Positions 33,630 to 42,152 of a DNA stretch of 64,000 bases are shown in pieces. The notes under the pieces were generated by a model. The model made no database searches and was not told the origin of the DNA. It worked only from the letters and a program-made list of their open reading frames with translations. Made by a program: the position numbers and the translations under genes. Positions within the stretch are counted from its first letter, which is position 1. Each line of letters begins with the position of its first letter. The DNA comes from Sphingomonas sp. Y38-1Y (GTDB lineage: Bacteria > Pseudomonadota > Alphaproteobacteria > Sphingomonadales > Sphingomonadaceae), in the NCBI RefSeq assembly GCF_032391395.1, contig NZ_CP135916.1, forward strand, positions 3,131,001 through 3,195,000. Direction: 5' to 3'.

Positions 33630-35356
33630 TCGCCTGGGCCATCGAAACCTTCGTCGCGACCTCGCTCCTGATGGCGCTGGTTCTCGTCATCCGCGCGCCC
33701 GTGCGCCGCGCGGTCGGGCCGCAGATCGCCTATGCGCTCTGGGCGCTTCCCCTGCTACGGATGCTGCTGCCGCCGATGCCCGCCGAGTGGCGCGAGGCGG
33801 GCGTGGCGCCGGTCGCGTTGGCGAGCGAGGCGCTGGCCTATTATGTCGACCTGCCCGTCGCGGTCGACGCGACGCCCCAGGCGGGCCTGCCCTGGGCGAC
33901 AATGATCGTTGCCACGTGGATCGTCGGCGCCCTGGGCTTCGTCGCCTGGCATCTCATCGCCTATTCGCGCTTCTGCAACCGGATGAAGGCGGGCGCCCGC
34001 CGCCAGGCCTCCCTCGTCGGTGGGCGCGTGGCGATGATCGAGAGCGACGGTGCCGCCGGCCCGCTCGCCTTCGGCATCTGGCGCAAATACGTCGCCTTCC
34101 CGGCCGACTTCGCCGAACGGTACGACGAGCTCGAGCGCGACCTCGCGCTCGCGCACGAGCTTGGCCACCATGCCCGCGGCGACCTTGCCGCCAATTGGGC
34201 GGCGCTGGCGATGCTCGGCTTCCACTGGTTCAATCCGCTCGCGTGGCGCGCCTTTCGCGCCTTTCGCGCGGATCAGGAAATGGCCTGCGATGCGCTCGTG
34301 CTCGCCGGTCGTCACGCGGCGCTGCGCCATGCCTATGGCCGCGCCATCGTCAAGAGCGCGCATGGGGGCGCGGTCTCGGCGGCATGTCACCTTCACACCG
34401 TCAACGAGATCAAAGGTAGACTCCGCATGCTGACCCAGCACCAGAAACCCCGCCCCCAGACTGCCCGCGCCGGGTTCGCCGGCATCGCCGCGCTGACGCT
34501 CACCGGCCTCGCCCTCACCGCCTCCGGCACCCGCGCGGCCGAGAATCTGAAGGCGAAGGTCGAGGACAAGATGGGCGTGTCGATCGACGATATCGAACTG
34601 CCACAGCTTCCGCTCCCGCCCGAGCCCGCGGCGGCGCCCGAGGCACCCGCCGCGATCGCAGCCCCCGAAGCCACCGAGGCGCCCGCCGCCCCCCGCGTCA
34701 TCCACATCAGCAAGGACGGCAAGCGCACGGTCATCGTCCGCCGCGGCGATCCTGCCGACGCGGCCGAGGTCGCCCGCCTGACCGCCGACGCGCACCGCAT
34801 GGCCGATGCCGCGCGCCAGGCCGGCGAAGGCGCGCGCCGCGCCGCGCTGGCGATCCGGGTTCCGCTGGTGCGCAGCGAACGCTGCGGCGGCAATGGCCCG
34901 ACAAGCTATCATCAGAGCAGCGCCGACGGTCGCACGCGCGTGACGATCATCTGCACCGATCGGATCGAGCGCGATGTCGCCAGCGCCAACGACGCCCAGC
35001 GCAACGCCGCGCTGATCGAGCGCCAGGCCGAACGTCAGGCGCGCCTCGCCGAGCAGAGCGCCGCCTGGGCCGAGCGTCGTGCGGAGTCGAACGCGCGTCT
35101 CGCCGAGAAGCGCGCCGAACTCAGCGCGCGGCTGGCGGAGCGGAACGCGGAACGCTCACAGCGTCTTGCCGAGCAGCATGCGGAGCGCCTCGCCTTTGCC
35201 AGCAGCACGCGCGGGATCGTGATCGCCCGCAGCTCGATCCGGAGTGCCCGCTCGGCGATCCTTGCCGACCGCGACCTGACCCCCGAACAGCGCGATCAGG
35301 CGCTCAAGGGCATGGACGAGGCGCTGGCCGAGATGGAGCGCGACCACGGAGAATAA
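33626..35356 (+). CDS. M56 (BlaR1-type) membrane metalloprotease with coiled-coil tail
   Basis: A 576-residue protein. Residues 1-~250 form an M56 peptidase domain: membrane helices (FVATSLLMALVLVIRAPVRR), the zinc site HELGHHARGD (His177-His181) and the downstream acid in RADQEMACDALVLAG. A further membrane helix near 285-300 (AGIAALTLTGLALTASG) leads to a periplasmic part with an A/P/E-rich linker and, from about 440, an alpha-helical coiled coil of repeated AERRAE/LAEKRAE units. It lacks the penicillin-binding sensor domain of BlaR1, so beta-lactams are unlikely to be its signal. It should inactivate the upstream BlaI-type repressor in response to an envelope cue. Confidence 0.9.
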   Translation: MIAWAIETFVATSLLMALVLVIRAPVRRAVGPQIAYALWALPLLRMLLPPMPAEWREAGVAPVALASEALAYYVDLPVAVDATPQAGLPWATMIVATWIVGALGFVAWHLIAYSRFCNRMKAGARRQASLVGGRVAMIESDGAAGPLAFGIWRKYVAFPADFAERYDELERDLALAHELGHHARGDLAANWAALAMLGFHWFNPLAWRAFRAFRADQEMACDALVLAGRHAALRHAYGRAIVKSAHGGAVSAACHLHTVNEIKGRLRMLTQHQKPRPQTARAGFAGIAALTLTGLALTASGTRAAENLKAKVEDKMGVSIDDIELPQLPLPPEPAAAPEAPAAIAAPEATEAPAAPRVIHISKDGKRTVIVRRGDPADAAEVARLTADAHRMADAARQAGEGARRAALAIRVPLVRSERCGGNGPTSYHQSSADGRTRVTIICTDRIERDVASANDAQRNAALIERQAERQARLAEQSAAWAERRAESNARLAEKRAELSARLAERNAERSQRLAEQHAERLAFASSTRGIVIARSSIRSARSAILADRDLTPEQRDQALKGMDEALAEMERDHGE

Positions 35357-35429
35357 GGGCGCGGCGGGCGCCTCCCCCAACCCGTACCGAGATGACGAAT
35401 GAGATCGGTCGCCGCCGGGCGACCGGTCC

Positions 35430-35645
35430 TCACCCCTTCTTCTTGGCACCCCGGTTGGAATAGATCAGCGCCGCCGCGAGCGCAGCCGAGCCGATGCCGA
35501 TCCCGGCGACCGTCGCGATCGGCCACTTCTTCGCCTCGGCCGGCGGCGGGTTGGCGTCGGTGGCGGAGCGGCGATCCTTGACGCGCTTGGCGTCCTTGGC
35601 CGCGGCCATGATCTCGTTGTCGGGCACGTCGTCGCTGTCGGCCAT
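35430..35645 (-). CDS. Small single-pass membrane protein
   Basis: A 71-residue protein with an acidic, charged N-terminus (MADSDDVPDNEIMAAAKDAK) and one C-terminal membrane helix, WPIATVAGIGIGSAALAAAL, followed by a basic tail RGAKKKG. The orientation is likely N-in or tail-anchored. A ribosome site GAGGAC precedes the ATG. It is 15 bases after tgt on the same strand, so probably co-transcribed. Function unknown. Confidence 0.75.
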   Translation of the reverse strand: MADSDDVPDNEIMAAAKDAKRVKDRRSATDANPPPAEAKKWPIATVAGIGIGSAALAAALIYSNRGAKKKG

Positions 35646-35660
35646 GTCCTCTCCTCGTCT

Positions 35661-36818
35661 CTAGCCTGTCGTAACGCCTGTCGGCGCCGGCCGCTCCGCC
35701 AGATAGTCGCGCCGAAACGCCGCGGCGAAGTCGGCGAGCGTCCCCGCGCGGATCGCCGCGCGCAGATCGGCCATCAGCGCCTGATAGAAATAGAGATTGT
35801 GCTCGGTCATCAGCATCGCGCCCAGGATCTCGCCCGCGCGGACCAGATGGTGGAGATAGGCGCGGCTGAACCCGCCACACACCGGACAGGCGCAGGCGGG
35901 GTCGAGCGGCCCCTGGTCCTCGCCGAATTTCGCATTGCGGATGTTGATCGGGCCGTTCCGCGTGAACGCCTGGCCCGTCCGCCCCGAGCGCGTCGGCAGT
36001 ACGCAGTCGAACATGTCGATCCCGCGCTCGACCGCACCCACGATGTCGTCGGGCTTGCCGACGCCCATCAGGTAACGCGGCTTGGCCGGATCGAGCTGGC
36101 CCGGCGCATAGTCGAGCACGCCGAACATCGCTTCCTGCCCCTCGCCGACCGCCAGCCCGCCCACGGCATAGCCATCGAAGCCGATGTCCTTGAGCGCGTC
36201 CGCCGACGCCCGGCGAAGTCTCTCGTCCAGCGCACCCTGCTGAATGCCGAACAAGGCCGCTCGCCCGGCATGCTCGCCGCCGGCGTCGAACGCCTCGCGG
36301 CTGCGCCTGGCCCAGCGCATCGACCGCTCCATCGCCGCGGCCTGCACGTCGCGGGTCGAGGTCGTCGGCACCAGTTCATCGAACGCCATGACGATGTCGC
36401 TGCCCAGCAGCCGCTGGATCTCGATCGACCGCTCCGGACTGATGAGGTGCCGCGCGCCGTCCAGGTGGCTCTTGAACGCCACGCCCTCTTCGCTGCGCTT
36501 GGTCAGTTCGGCGAGGCTCATCACCTGATAGCCGCCGCTGTCGGTCAGGATCGGCCGGTCCCAGCCCATGAACTGGTGCAGCCCGCCCAGCCGCGCGACC
36601 CGCTCGGCGGTGGGTCGCAGCATCAGGTGATAGGTGTTGCCGAGCAGGATGTCGGCGCCCGATGCGCGGACATCGCTGGGCTTCATCGCCTTGACGGTCG
36701 CCGCGGTGCCGACCGGCATGAAGGCGGGCGTGCGGATCGTGCCGCGCTGCATCGCGATCTCGCCCAGGCGCGCGCGGCCGTCGGTCGCATGGATGGTGAA
36801 GGCAAAGCGCGGCGGCAT
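35661..36818 (-). CDS. tgt: Queuine tRNA-ribosyltransferase (tRNA-guanine transglycosylase)
   Basis: A 385-residue Tgt, which swaps guanine-34 of tRNAs with GUN anticodons for preQ1 on the way to queuosine. Motifs: [20 protein letters not shown], the general base in [13 protein letters not shown], the nucleophilic Asp in [15 protein letters not shown], and the structural zinc site [18 protein letters not shown] use ATG 36818 ([14 protein letters not shown]), the usual family start; the frame is open to 36881. The flanking genes are not other queuosine genes. Confidence 0.96.
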   Translation of the reverse strand: MPPRFAFTIHATDGRARLGEIAMQRGTIRTPAFMPVGTAATVKAMKPSDVRASGADILLGNTYHLMLRPTAERVARLGGLHQFMGWDRPILTDSGGYQVMSLAELTKRSEEGVAFKSHLDGARHLISPERSIEIQRLLGSDIVMAFDELVPTTSTRDVQAAAMERSMRWARRSREAFDAGGEHAGRAALFGIQQGALDERLRRASADALKDIGFDGYAVGGLAVGEGQEAMFGVLDYAPGQLDPAKPRYLMGVGKPDDIVGAVERGIDMFDCVLPTRSGRTGQAFTRNGPINIRNAKFGEDQGPLDPACACPVCGGFSRAYLHHLVRAGEILGAMLMTEHNLYFYQALMADLRAAIRAGTLADFAAAFRRDYLAERPAPTGVTTG

Positions 36819-36916
36819 GGGGCAGGCCTCATGCCCGCCCCGCGCCCGCTTGCCAAGCCGGGAGGGAGCCTGTGCCGCCATCCGGACGTTGGAACGCGGT
36901 CAAGGAGAGGCGAGCG

Positions 36917-37078
36917 ATGACCGAACCCACCCATCCCGGCGACCAGGCCGAACCCGGCACCCCCGGCACCGGCGAGAATCTCTGCCCCGATTGCGGCGGA
37001 TCGGGCCGGCTGAGCGGCGGCGACTGCCCGACCTGCGACGGCACCGGCCGGGTGGTCGAGGGGATCGGCGGAGCGTAG
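36917..37078 (+). CDS. Small zinc-ribbon-like protein (DnaJ-type CxxCxGxG repeats)
   Basis: A 53-residue protein with two CxxCxGxG-like units, LCPDCGGSGRLSGGD and CPTCDGTGRV, the spacing of half a DnaJ cysteine-rich domain; together they can bind one zinc ion. ATG 36917 follows AAGGAGAGG. Divergent from tgt. Small proteins of this kind are common in alphaproteobacteria and have no assigned role; a chaperone-like or metal-binding function can only be guessed. Confidence 0.75.
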   Translation: MTEPTHPGDQAEPGTPGTGENLCPDCGGSGRLSGGDCPTCDGTGRVVEGIGGA

Positions 37079-37109
37079 GACGAGGTCGTTCCCGACCTTA
37101 CCTTGTACG

Positions 37110-37293
37110 CCGGCGAAGGCCGGGGTCCAGCTGCGGCACGTTGGCTGGAACGCGCAACCTGAGCCTCTCCCGTGCTCTCGCGAAGGCGGGAGCCCAGAGC
37201 CAAGCAGCGCAACGTCAGATAACCCTGGGCTCCCGCCTGCGCGGGAGCACAGCTTGCGGTGAGCCTTCCCAACTCGACCCCGGCCTTCGCCGG
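37110..37293. repeat. Nested REP-like palindromes
   Basis: The 285-base gap before recJ holds a nested set. The outer pair is 37110-37127 with 37276-37293 (CCGGCGAAGGCCGGGGTC and its complement, 18 bp perfect). Inside are 27-base arms 37172-37198 and 37224-37250, matching at 24 positions, the right one carrying the GCTCCCGC-CTGC-GCGGGAGC hairpin also present at 5181. Both families seen elsewhere in the window are thus combined here. Confidence 0.85.
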
Positions 37294-37363
37294 GAAGGTG
37301 CCATGTCAGGATCGAAGGCCATCCCCCTTTAACCATCCCCCCGCCCGCGCTAATCGCTAGCCG

Positions 37364-39121
37364 ATGCTCCCCGTCTGTAACGTGTCGCGCTCGATCCTCG
37401 GCCAGCCCTGGCATTGGCGCGGGCTGGCGGGCGATACGCTGGACGCCGGCTTCGTCGCCGACGATCTGGTGACGCGGCTCCTCCTCGCCCGCGGTTGCCC
37501 GCGCGAGGCGATCGAGGCGCATCGCACCCCCTCGATCCGCGGGTTCATGCCCAACCCCTCGATCTTCCGCGACATGGACGTTGCCGCGCGCCGCTTGGCC
37601 GACGCGGTGCAGGCGCGCGAGCACGTCGCGGTGTTCGGCGACTATGACGTCGACGGCGCGACGTCGGCGGCGTTGATGATCCTCGTCCTGCGCGACCTCG
37701 GCCTCGAAGCTCGCCCCTACATCCCCGACCGGCTGATGGAGGGCTATGGCCCGTCCGCCGAAGCGCTCGTCCGCCTGGCCGAGGAAGGCGCCAGCCTCAT
37801 CGTCACCGTCGATTGCGGCGCACAGGCGTTCGAGGCGCTGGCGAGCGCAAGCGCCGCGGGCACCGACGTCGTCGTCGTCGACCACCACAAATGCTCGAGC
37901 CTGCTGCCGGAGGCGCATGCGGTGGTGAACCCCAACCGCCTGGACGAAGGCGAAGGCGCCGCGCACGGCCATCTCGCCGCGGTCGGCGTCGCCTTCCTCC
38001 TGTGCGCCGCGTTGCTCCGCGAACTGCGCGCCCGCGGCTTCTTCGCCGAGCGGCCCGAGCCCAAGCTTCTCGACCGCCTAGACCTGGTCGCGCTCGGCAC
38101 CGTTGCCGACGTCGCGGCGCTGCGCGGTCTCAATCGCGCGTTCGTCGCCCAAGGGCTCAAGGTGATGACGCGCCGCGCCAATCCCGGCCTCGCCGCGCTT
38201 GCCGATGCCGCGCGGCTGACCCGCGCGCCGACCTGCACCGACCTGGGCTTCGCGCTCGGCCCACGCATCAACGCCGGTGGCCGCGTTGGCCGCGCCGATC
38301 TCGGCGTCCGCCTGCTCACGACCCGCGACCCGAACGAGGCACAGGCGATCGCCGCCGAGCTCGATCGCCTCAACGAGGAACGCCGCGCGATCGAGGGCGA
38401 GGTGCAGACCGCGGCCGAGGCGATGTGCGGCGGCGATTGCGCGATCGCGGTCGTCTCCGGCGAGGGCTGGCATCCGGGCGTGATCGGCATCGTCGCCGGC
38501 CGCCTCAAGGAGCGGCTCGGCCGCCCCTCGCTCGTCATCGCGGTGGGGGAGGACGGCATCGGCAAGGGATCGGGCCGCTCGATCCCCGGCGTCGACCTGG
38601 CCGCGGCGGTGCTCGCCGCCAAGGAAGCCGGGCTACTGATCGCCGGTGGCGGCCATGCCGCCGCGGCGGGCGTCACCGTGCCGCCAGGCGGCGTACCCGC
38701 GCTGGCGGCGTTCCTGGAAGAAAAGCTCGCTGCCGCCGTTACGCGCGCGCGCGAGGATCGGGCGCTGCTGCTCGACGCGGTGCTCGCGCCCGGCGGCGTC
38801 TGTGCCGATCTGGTCGACGCGATGGAGGCGGGCGGCCCCTATGGCATGGGCTGGCCCAGCCCGCGCGTGGCCGCCGGTCCCGTGCGCATCGTGCGTGCAG
38901 ACCGCGTCGGCAACGGCCATGTCCGCGCGATCGTCGCGGGCGAGGACGGCCGCAGCCTGAAGGCAATGGCGTTCCGCATGGCCGACACCGATCTCGGCGC
39001 CGCCCTGCTCGGCGCGCCGCCGCATCGCCGCCTGTGGCTGGCCGGCCGGGCCAAGCGCGACGACTGGAGCGGCAAGGCGGTGGCAGAGCTCCACATCGAC
39101 GATGCCGCCTGGTCCGATTGA
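37364..39121 (+). CDS. recJ: Single-stranded-DNA-specific exonuclease RecJ
   Basis: A 585-residue RecJ, the 5'-3' single-strand exonuclease used in recombination and mismatch repair. DHH-family motifs are present: HVAVFGDYDVDGATSAALM (motif I), VDCGAQAFEAL, VVVDHHKC (DHH), LVALGTVADV and the DHHA1 part GRSIPGVDLAAAVLAAKEAG with GGHAAAAG. The C-terminal OB-like domain ends LHIDDAAW. No strong ribosome site is visible before ATG 37364. The gene is followed by tRNA-Glu. Confidence 0.95.
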   Translation: MLPVCNVSRSILGQPWHWRGLAGDTLDAGFVADDLVTRLLLARGCPREAIEAHRTPSIRGFMPNPSIFRDMDVAARRLADAVQAREHVAVFGDYDVDGATSAALMILVLRDLGLEARPYIPDRLMEGYGPSAEALVRLAEEGASLIVTVDCGAQAFEALASASAAGTDVVVVDHHKCSSLLPEAHAVVNPNRLDEGEGAAHGHLAAVGVAFLLCAALLRELRARGFFAERPEPKLLDRLDLVALGTVADVAALRGLNRAFVAQGLKVMTRRANPGLAALADAARLTRAPTCTDLGFALGPRINAGGRVGRADLGVRLLTTRDPNEAQAIAAELDRLNEERRAIEGEVQTAAEAMCGGDCAIAVVSGEGWHPGVIGIVAGRLKERLGRPSLVIAVGEDGIGKGSGRSIPGVDLAAAVLAAKEAGLLIAGGGHAAAAGVTVPPGGVPALAAFLEEKLAAAVTRAREDRALLLDAVLAPGGVCADLVDAMEAGGPYGMGWPSPRVAAGPVRIVRADRVGNGHVRAIVAGEDGRSLKAMAFRMADTDLGAALLGAPPHRRLWLAGRAKRDDWSGKAVAELHIDDAAWSD

Positions 39122-39180
39122 TCCAATCGCAGGGCTTGACCGCCCCGCCCGCCTCCCCTAATCGCGCGGCCTGCCCACGC

Positions 39181-39255
39181 GGCCCCTTCGTCTAGCGGTT
39201 AGGACGCGGCCCTTTCACGGCTGAAGCACGGGTTCGATTCCCGTAGGGGTCACCA
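39181..39255 (+). tRNA. tRNA-Glu (anticodon TTC)
   Basis: A complete 75-base tRNA with encoded CCA. Acceptor arms GGCCCCT (39181-39187) and AGGGGTC (39245-39251), anticodon stem CGGCC/GGCTG with the loop CTTTCAC and anticodon TTC at 39214-39216, T-loop GGTTCGATTCC. It carries glutamate. The region just after it holds a gene remnant, which would fit an old integration at this tRNA, though no attachment repeat was found. Confidence 0.97.
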
Positions 39256-39332
39256 TCTTCCTATCGGAAGCGCGGATTTCCGCCGCTCTGGCGCGTTTCG
39301 TCGATTTAGTAGCCGTCCGGTGATACAAATAG

Positions 39333-39620
39333 GGTGGCAAGCGTACGCCGACGGCGAAGCTGAGCCTGGCGACCTGCGGCAAGTTGGTGGCCGATGTCGC
39401 CCGCCAGTCGAAGCTGAACGTCGATGTCCAAAGCTTTCCGGGCCAGCTCGTGATCGTGAAAGGCGGCCGGACGGGCGCCGGTGCGTTCGTGGTCCAATGC
39501 ATCGCCGTCGACGGCAAGACGGTGAGCGTGGTGCAAGGGATCGACTATCAGAACAGGAAGGCCGCCATCGGTCAGATCGCCGACCGCGCCTTTGCAGCGA
39601 TCAAGGGCGCGATCCGCTAG
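39333..39620 (+). pseudogene. Probable gene remnant downstream of tRNA-Glu
   Basis: An open frame of 96 codons from just after a TAG (39330) to a stop at 39618-39620, without ATG; the first possible start is TTG 39384. The translation looks protein-like: AKLSLATCGKLVADVARQSK, VDVQSFPGQLVIVKGGRTGA, FVVQCIAVDGKTVSVVQGID and a helical end ADRAFAAIKGAIR. It reads as the C-terminal part of a small protein that has lost its 5' end. The rest of the 744-base interval 39256-39999 shows no recognisable gene, only short low-quality frames. Confidence 0.4.
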
Positions 39621-39999
39621 GCTTGGCTGGTGCATGCGGCGTCGGTTCGCCGCAGCCGCCACAATGCTGACACGCGATGTGGGTTCAGGCGGCACCGAGG
39701 CGGGCGTGCTCCATACGGACAGCAACCAGGAGCGCGCCTTCCTTACCGCCGGTCCGCTCGGCGCTAACGGTGAGCCGACACGGCGATGGCTTGATCGTTC
39801 AGCGACAGATACCATGCGCGAATTGCTTTGCTAGGGCCTGAAGAATGACAGCCTCAACCGCATCCGGCGCCGCAGAGATCGTCGCAGTGCGCCGCCAAAC
39901 GAAAGTCGGCCCAAATACGGCCGCTTGCCGGCCGACTGAGGAGACTATGATGCGGGCCGATGACGCCCGCTATGCGGTCTTCAGGCTTGGAACGCGCGA

Positions 40000-40674
40000 A
40001 TGATCCCCCGTGAGCTGATCGGCGTCGCCGACGTGCCGGGCGGTCCGCCGCTCAGGCTGTTCAAGCGCAACGACGATTTCATGATCGTGCTCGAGCGTAA
40101 CGAGCTGATGAGCACGCGGATGAGTGGCTCGGAAGTGGCGCTCGGTACGCTGACCTGCGCGCGCATCGCCGGCATCCGGGCGCCGCGCGTTCTGATCGGC
40201 GGCTATGGGATGGGGTTCACGCTTCGAGCAGTGCTGGGCCGGCTGGGCGCGGATGCGGAGATCGTCGTCGCCGAGCTCGTGCCCGGCATCATCGAGTGGG
40301 CGCGTGGACCGATGGCGGCGCTGACCGACGGCTGTCTCGACGATCCGCGGGTGAAACTGGAAATGGGTGACGTGCGGGCGTTGATCCGCGGCACGGTCGG
40401 CGGCTTCGACGCGATCATGCTCGACGTCGACAACGGCCCCGATGGCCTGACGCGCGAGGCCAATGGCGGCCTGTACGCCTCGGCTGGCCTTGCCGAGGCC
40501 CGGCGTGCCCTTCGTCCCGGTGGAACGGTGGCGGTCTGGTCGGCGGCGCCGGACCCGGCGTTTACCAACCGCTTGATCAAGGCGGGCTTCTCGACGGACG
40601 AGGTGCGCGTTCGCGCCCGTGAGAATGGCAAGGGCGCGACGCACGTCATCTGGCTGGCGAAGACGAAGCCATAG
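40000..40674 (+). CDS. Spermidine-synthase-like / methyltransferase-fold protein
   Basis: A 224-residue Rossmann-fold protein of the spermidine synthase-like group. The nucleotide/AdoMet loop is LIGGYGMGFTLRAVL, followed by the acidic EIVVAELVPGIIEWARG, MGDVRALI and DAIMLDVDNGPDGLT (motif where SpeE binds substrate), and RRALRPGGTVAVWSAAPDP. It lacks the N-terminal beta domain and gatekeeper sequence of true polyamine synthases, so a methyltransferase or unknown role is as likely. The ATG at 40000 has no clear ribosome site. Confidence 0.75.
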   Translation: MIPRELIGVADVPGGPPLRLFKRNDDFMIVLERNELMSTRMSGSEVALGTLTCARIAGIRAPRVLIGGYGMGFTLRAVLGRLGADAEIVVAELVPGIIEWARGPMAALTDGCLDDPRVKLEMGDVRALIRGTVGGFDAIMLDVDNGPDGLTREANGGLYASAGLAEARRALRPGGTVAVWSAAPDPAFTNRLIKAGFSTDEVRVRARENGKGATHVIWLAKTKP

Positions 40675-40771
40675 TGGAATTCGCGGGCGGCCAGTCCTGC
40701 CACGGCCACCGCCCCCATCGTGACGATCTGGATAACGGAAAATAAAGCACTGCCGCGCCATCTTCCGGCGC

Positions 40772-40954
40772 ATGACAACTCAGGCTTTCGCAGCGGTCGG
40801 ACTTTTCAGCGCCATGGCGGTCGGCACCGGCGCCATCTTCAGCTCCGTGATCGAGCTCGTTCGCGATGGCTGGAGCCTGCGGCAGGGCTTGTCGGTGTCG
40901 CTGACCGCCACCGGAACGCTCGCCGTCGTCGCGTCGATCTGCGGCGTCGCCTAG
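40772..40954 (+). CDS. Small membrane protein
   Basis: A 60-residue frame with two hydrophobic segments, AAVGLFSAMAVGTGAIFSSV and LSVSLTATGTLAVVASICGV, joined by the polar turn RDGWSLRQG. This hairpin layout is what a small inner-membrane protein would look like. The ribosome site is weak. No family recognised. Confidence 0.5.
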   Translation: MTTQAFAAVGLFSAMAVGTGAIFSSVIELVRDGWSLRQGLSVSLTATGTLAVVASICGVA

Positions 40955-41174
40955 GCGGCCCTTCGCGCTCGGGCCCTTCCGTGCAACCTTCTGCCGATCG
41001 CACGGCAACGAACGCTGGTTCTGATGCGCGATCGCGCGGGTTCCAACTTCTTCGTAGCTGACCACCAAGCGCCAGCATGCGCGTACGGCGCAACATGACT
41101 TGAGAAGAGCCCTCGGCGGCTCACTTCTATTGCCAATTGATTTTCAGCGGACTTCGGCGCAGGCGCGCGAGCCG

Positions 41175-41864
41175 ATGCGCCTTCTCTCGCTCGCCACCGG
41201 CCTTGCCGCCCTGTTCATCGCCGCACCTGGCTGGGCACAGCAGGATGACCTTCAGGCATGGGAGCAGCTCAACGTCGTCCTGCCCGTCGCCAAGGGTGTT
41301 CGCGTCACCGGCGAGCAGATCGCGCGGACCAGCGACCGCCAGCAGGGCGTCTATACCACCGAATACGGCGTCCTGGTCGGCATCCAAATCGCCAAGGGTA
41401 TCGAACTCGGGATCGGTTACCGCCATGTCGGTTTCTTCAACGCCAATACTGCCGCCGATGAGGATCGCGTCCGCCAGCAGATCGTGATCTCGCGCGGTCG
41501 CTTCGCCGGTCGGCTGCGGCTCGACGAGCGCTTCAATCCGGGCGGGGCCGAAATCGGCTTCAGGGTACGTCCGCTCGTCCGGTACAATCTGCCGATCGGC
41601 CGGACGCGGCTGTCGCTGTTCGGCAGCCACGAGAGCTTCATCCTGCCCAACAGCACCGTCTGGGGGCAGCGCGCGGGCTATGAGCGGATGCGCAACATCG
41701 CAGGGATCAACGTGCCGATCGGCAAAGCGCTGAGCGCAGACGTCGGCTATCTCAACCAGTTTCGCCCCGGTCGCGGCGGGGCGCGGTCACAGATGGATCA
41801 TGCGTTGTCGCTCCAGCTGACCGTCAACCTCGACAAGCTGGGCGTGCCGATGCTCCACGACTGA
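41175..41864 (+). CDS. DUF2490 outer-membrane beta-barrel-like protein
   Basis: A 229-residue exported protein with signal peptide LLSLATGLAALFIAAPGWAQ and the DUF2490 pattern: DDLQAWEQLNVVLPVAKGVR, alternating strands such as ELGIGYRHVGFF, RLRLDERFNPGGAEIGFRVR, YNLPIGRTRLSLFGSHESFI and the C-terminal repeat SADVGYLNQFRPG. The strands and aromatic girdles fit a small outer-membrane barrel. Function is not known. ATG 41175 is chosen for the signal peptide; a frame extension to 41100 lacks one. Confidence 0.8.
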   Translation: MRLLSLATGLAALFIAAPGWAQQDDLQAWEQLNVVLPVAKGVRVTGEQIARTSDRQQGVYTTEYGVLVGIQIAKGIELGIGYRHVGFFNANTAADEDRVRQQIVISRGRFAGRLRLDERFNPGGAEIGFRVRPLVRYNLPIGRTRLSLFGSHESFILPNSTVWGQRAGYERMRNIAGINVPIGKALSADVGYLNQFRPGRGGARSQMDHALSLQLTVNLDKLGVPMLHD

Positions 41865-41883
41865 CCGCGCGAAGTCCCGCGGC

Positions 41884-42111
41884 TCACACGTCCAGCAGCG
41901 CGCGGAGTTCGAGAATGGCCTTTCCGCTCCAGGTCCGATCGGAACAGACGATCGAGTAGGGCCAGAGCACCTTGTCCGGATCGCTCAGCGCGATGCGGAC
42001 CATCTTCACCAACGGCCCTCTGCCGATCTCCTCGGCCGGATGGAGGTGAAGCTCTTCGATCCAGTGCGCACGAGACCGCAGCAGCTGCGCCGGCGTGTCC
42101 GCTTCGGGCAT
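41884..42111 (-). CDS. Small hypothetical protein after the phosphate transporter gene
   Basis: A 75-residue soluble protein beginning MPEADTPAQLLRSRAHWIEE, with LHLHPAEEIGRGPLVKMVRI and YSIVCSDRTWSGKAILELRA. The longer open frame runs back into pitA; I use the ATG at 42111-42109. It lies 41 bases after the transporter gene on the same strand and could be part of that unit. No family recognised. Confidence 0.5.
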   Translation of the reverse strand: MPEADTPAQLLRSRAHWIEELHLHPAEEIGRGPLVKMVRIALSDPDKVLWPYSIVCSDRTWSGKAILELRALLDV

Positions 42112-42152
42112 GGTTCCAGCCGAACTGCGCTCCACCGTCAAACCGGTGTGCC

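Noticed and set aside
39306..39815. A 169-codon minus-strand frame in the interval after tRNA-Glu.
   Set aside because: Antisense to the more protein-like remnant on the plus strand, with no ribosome site or recognisable domain.
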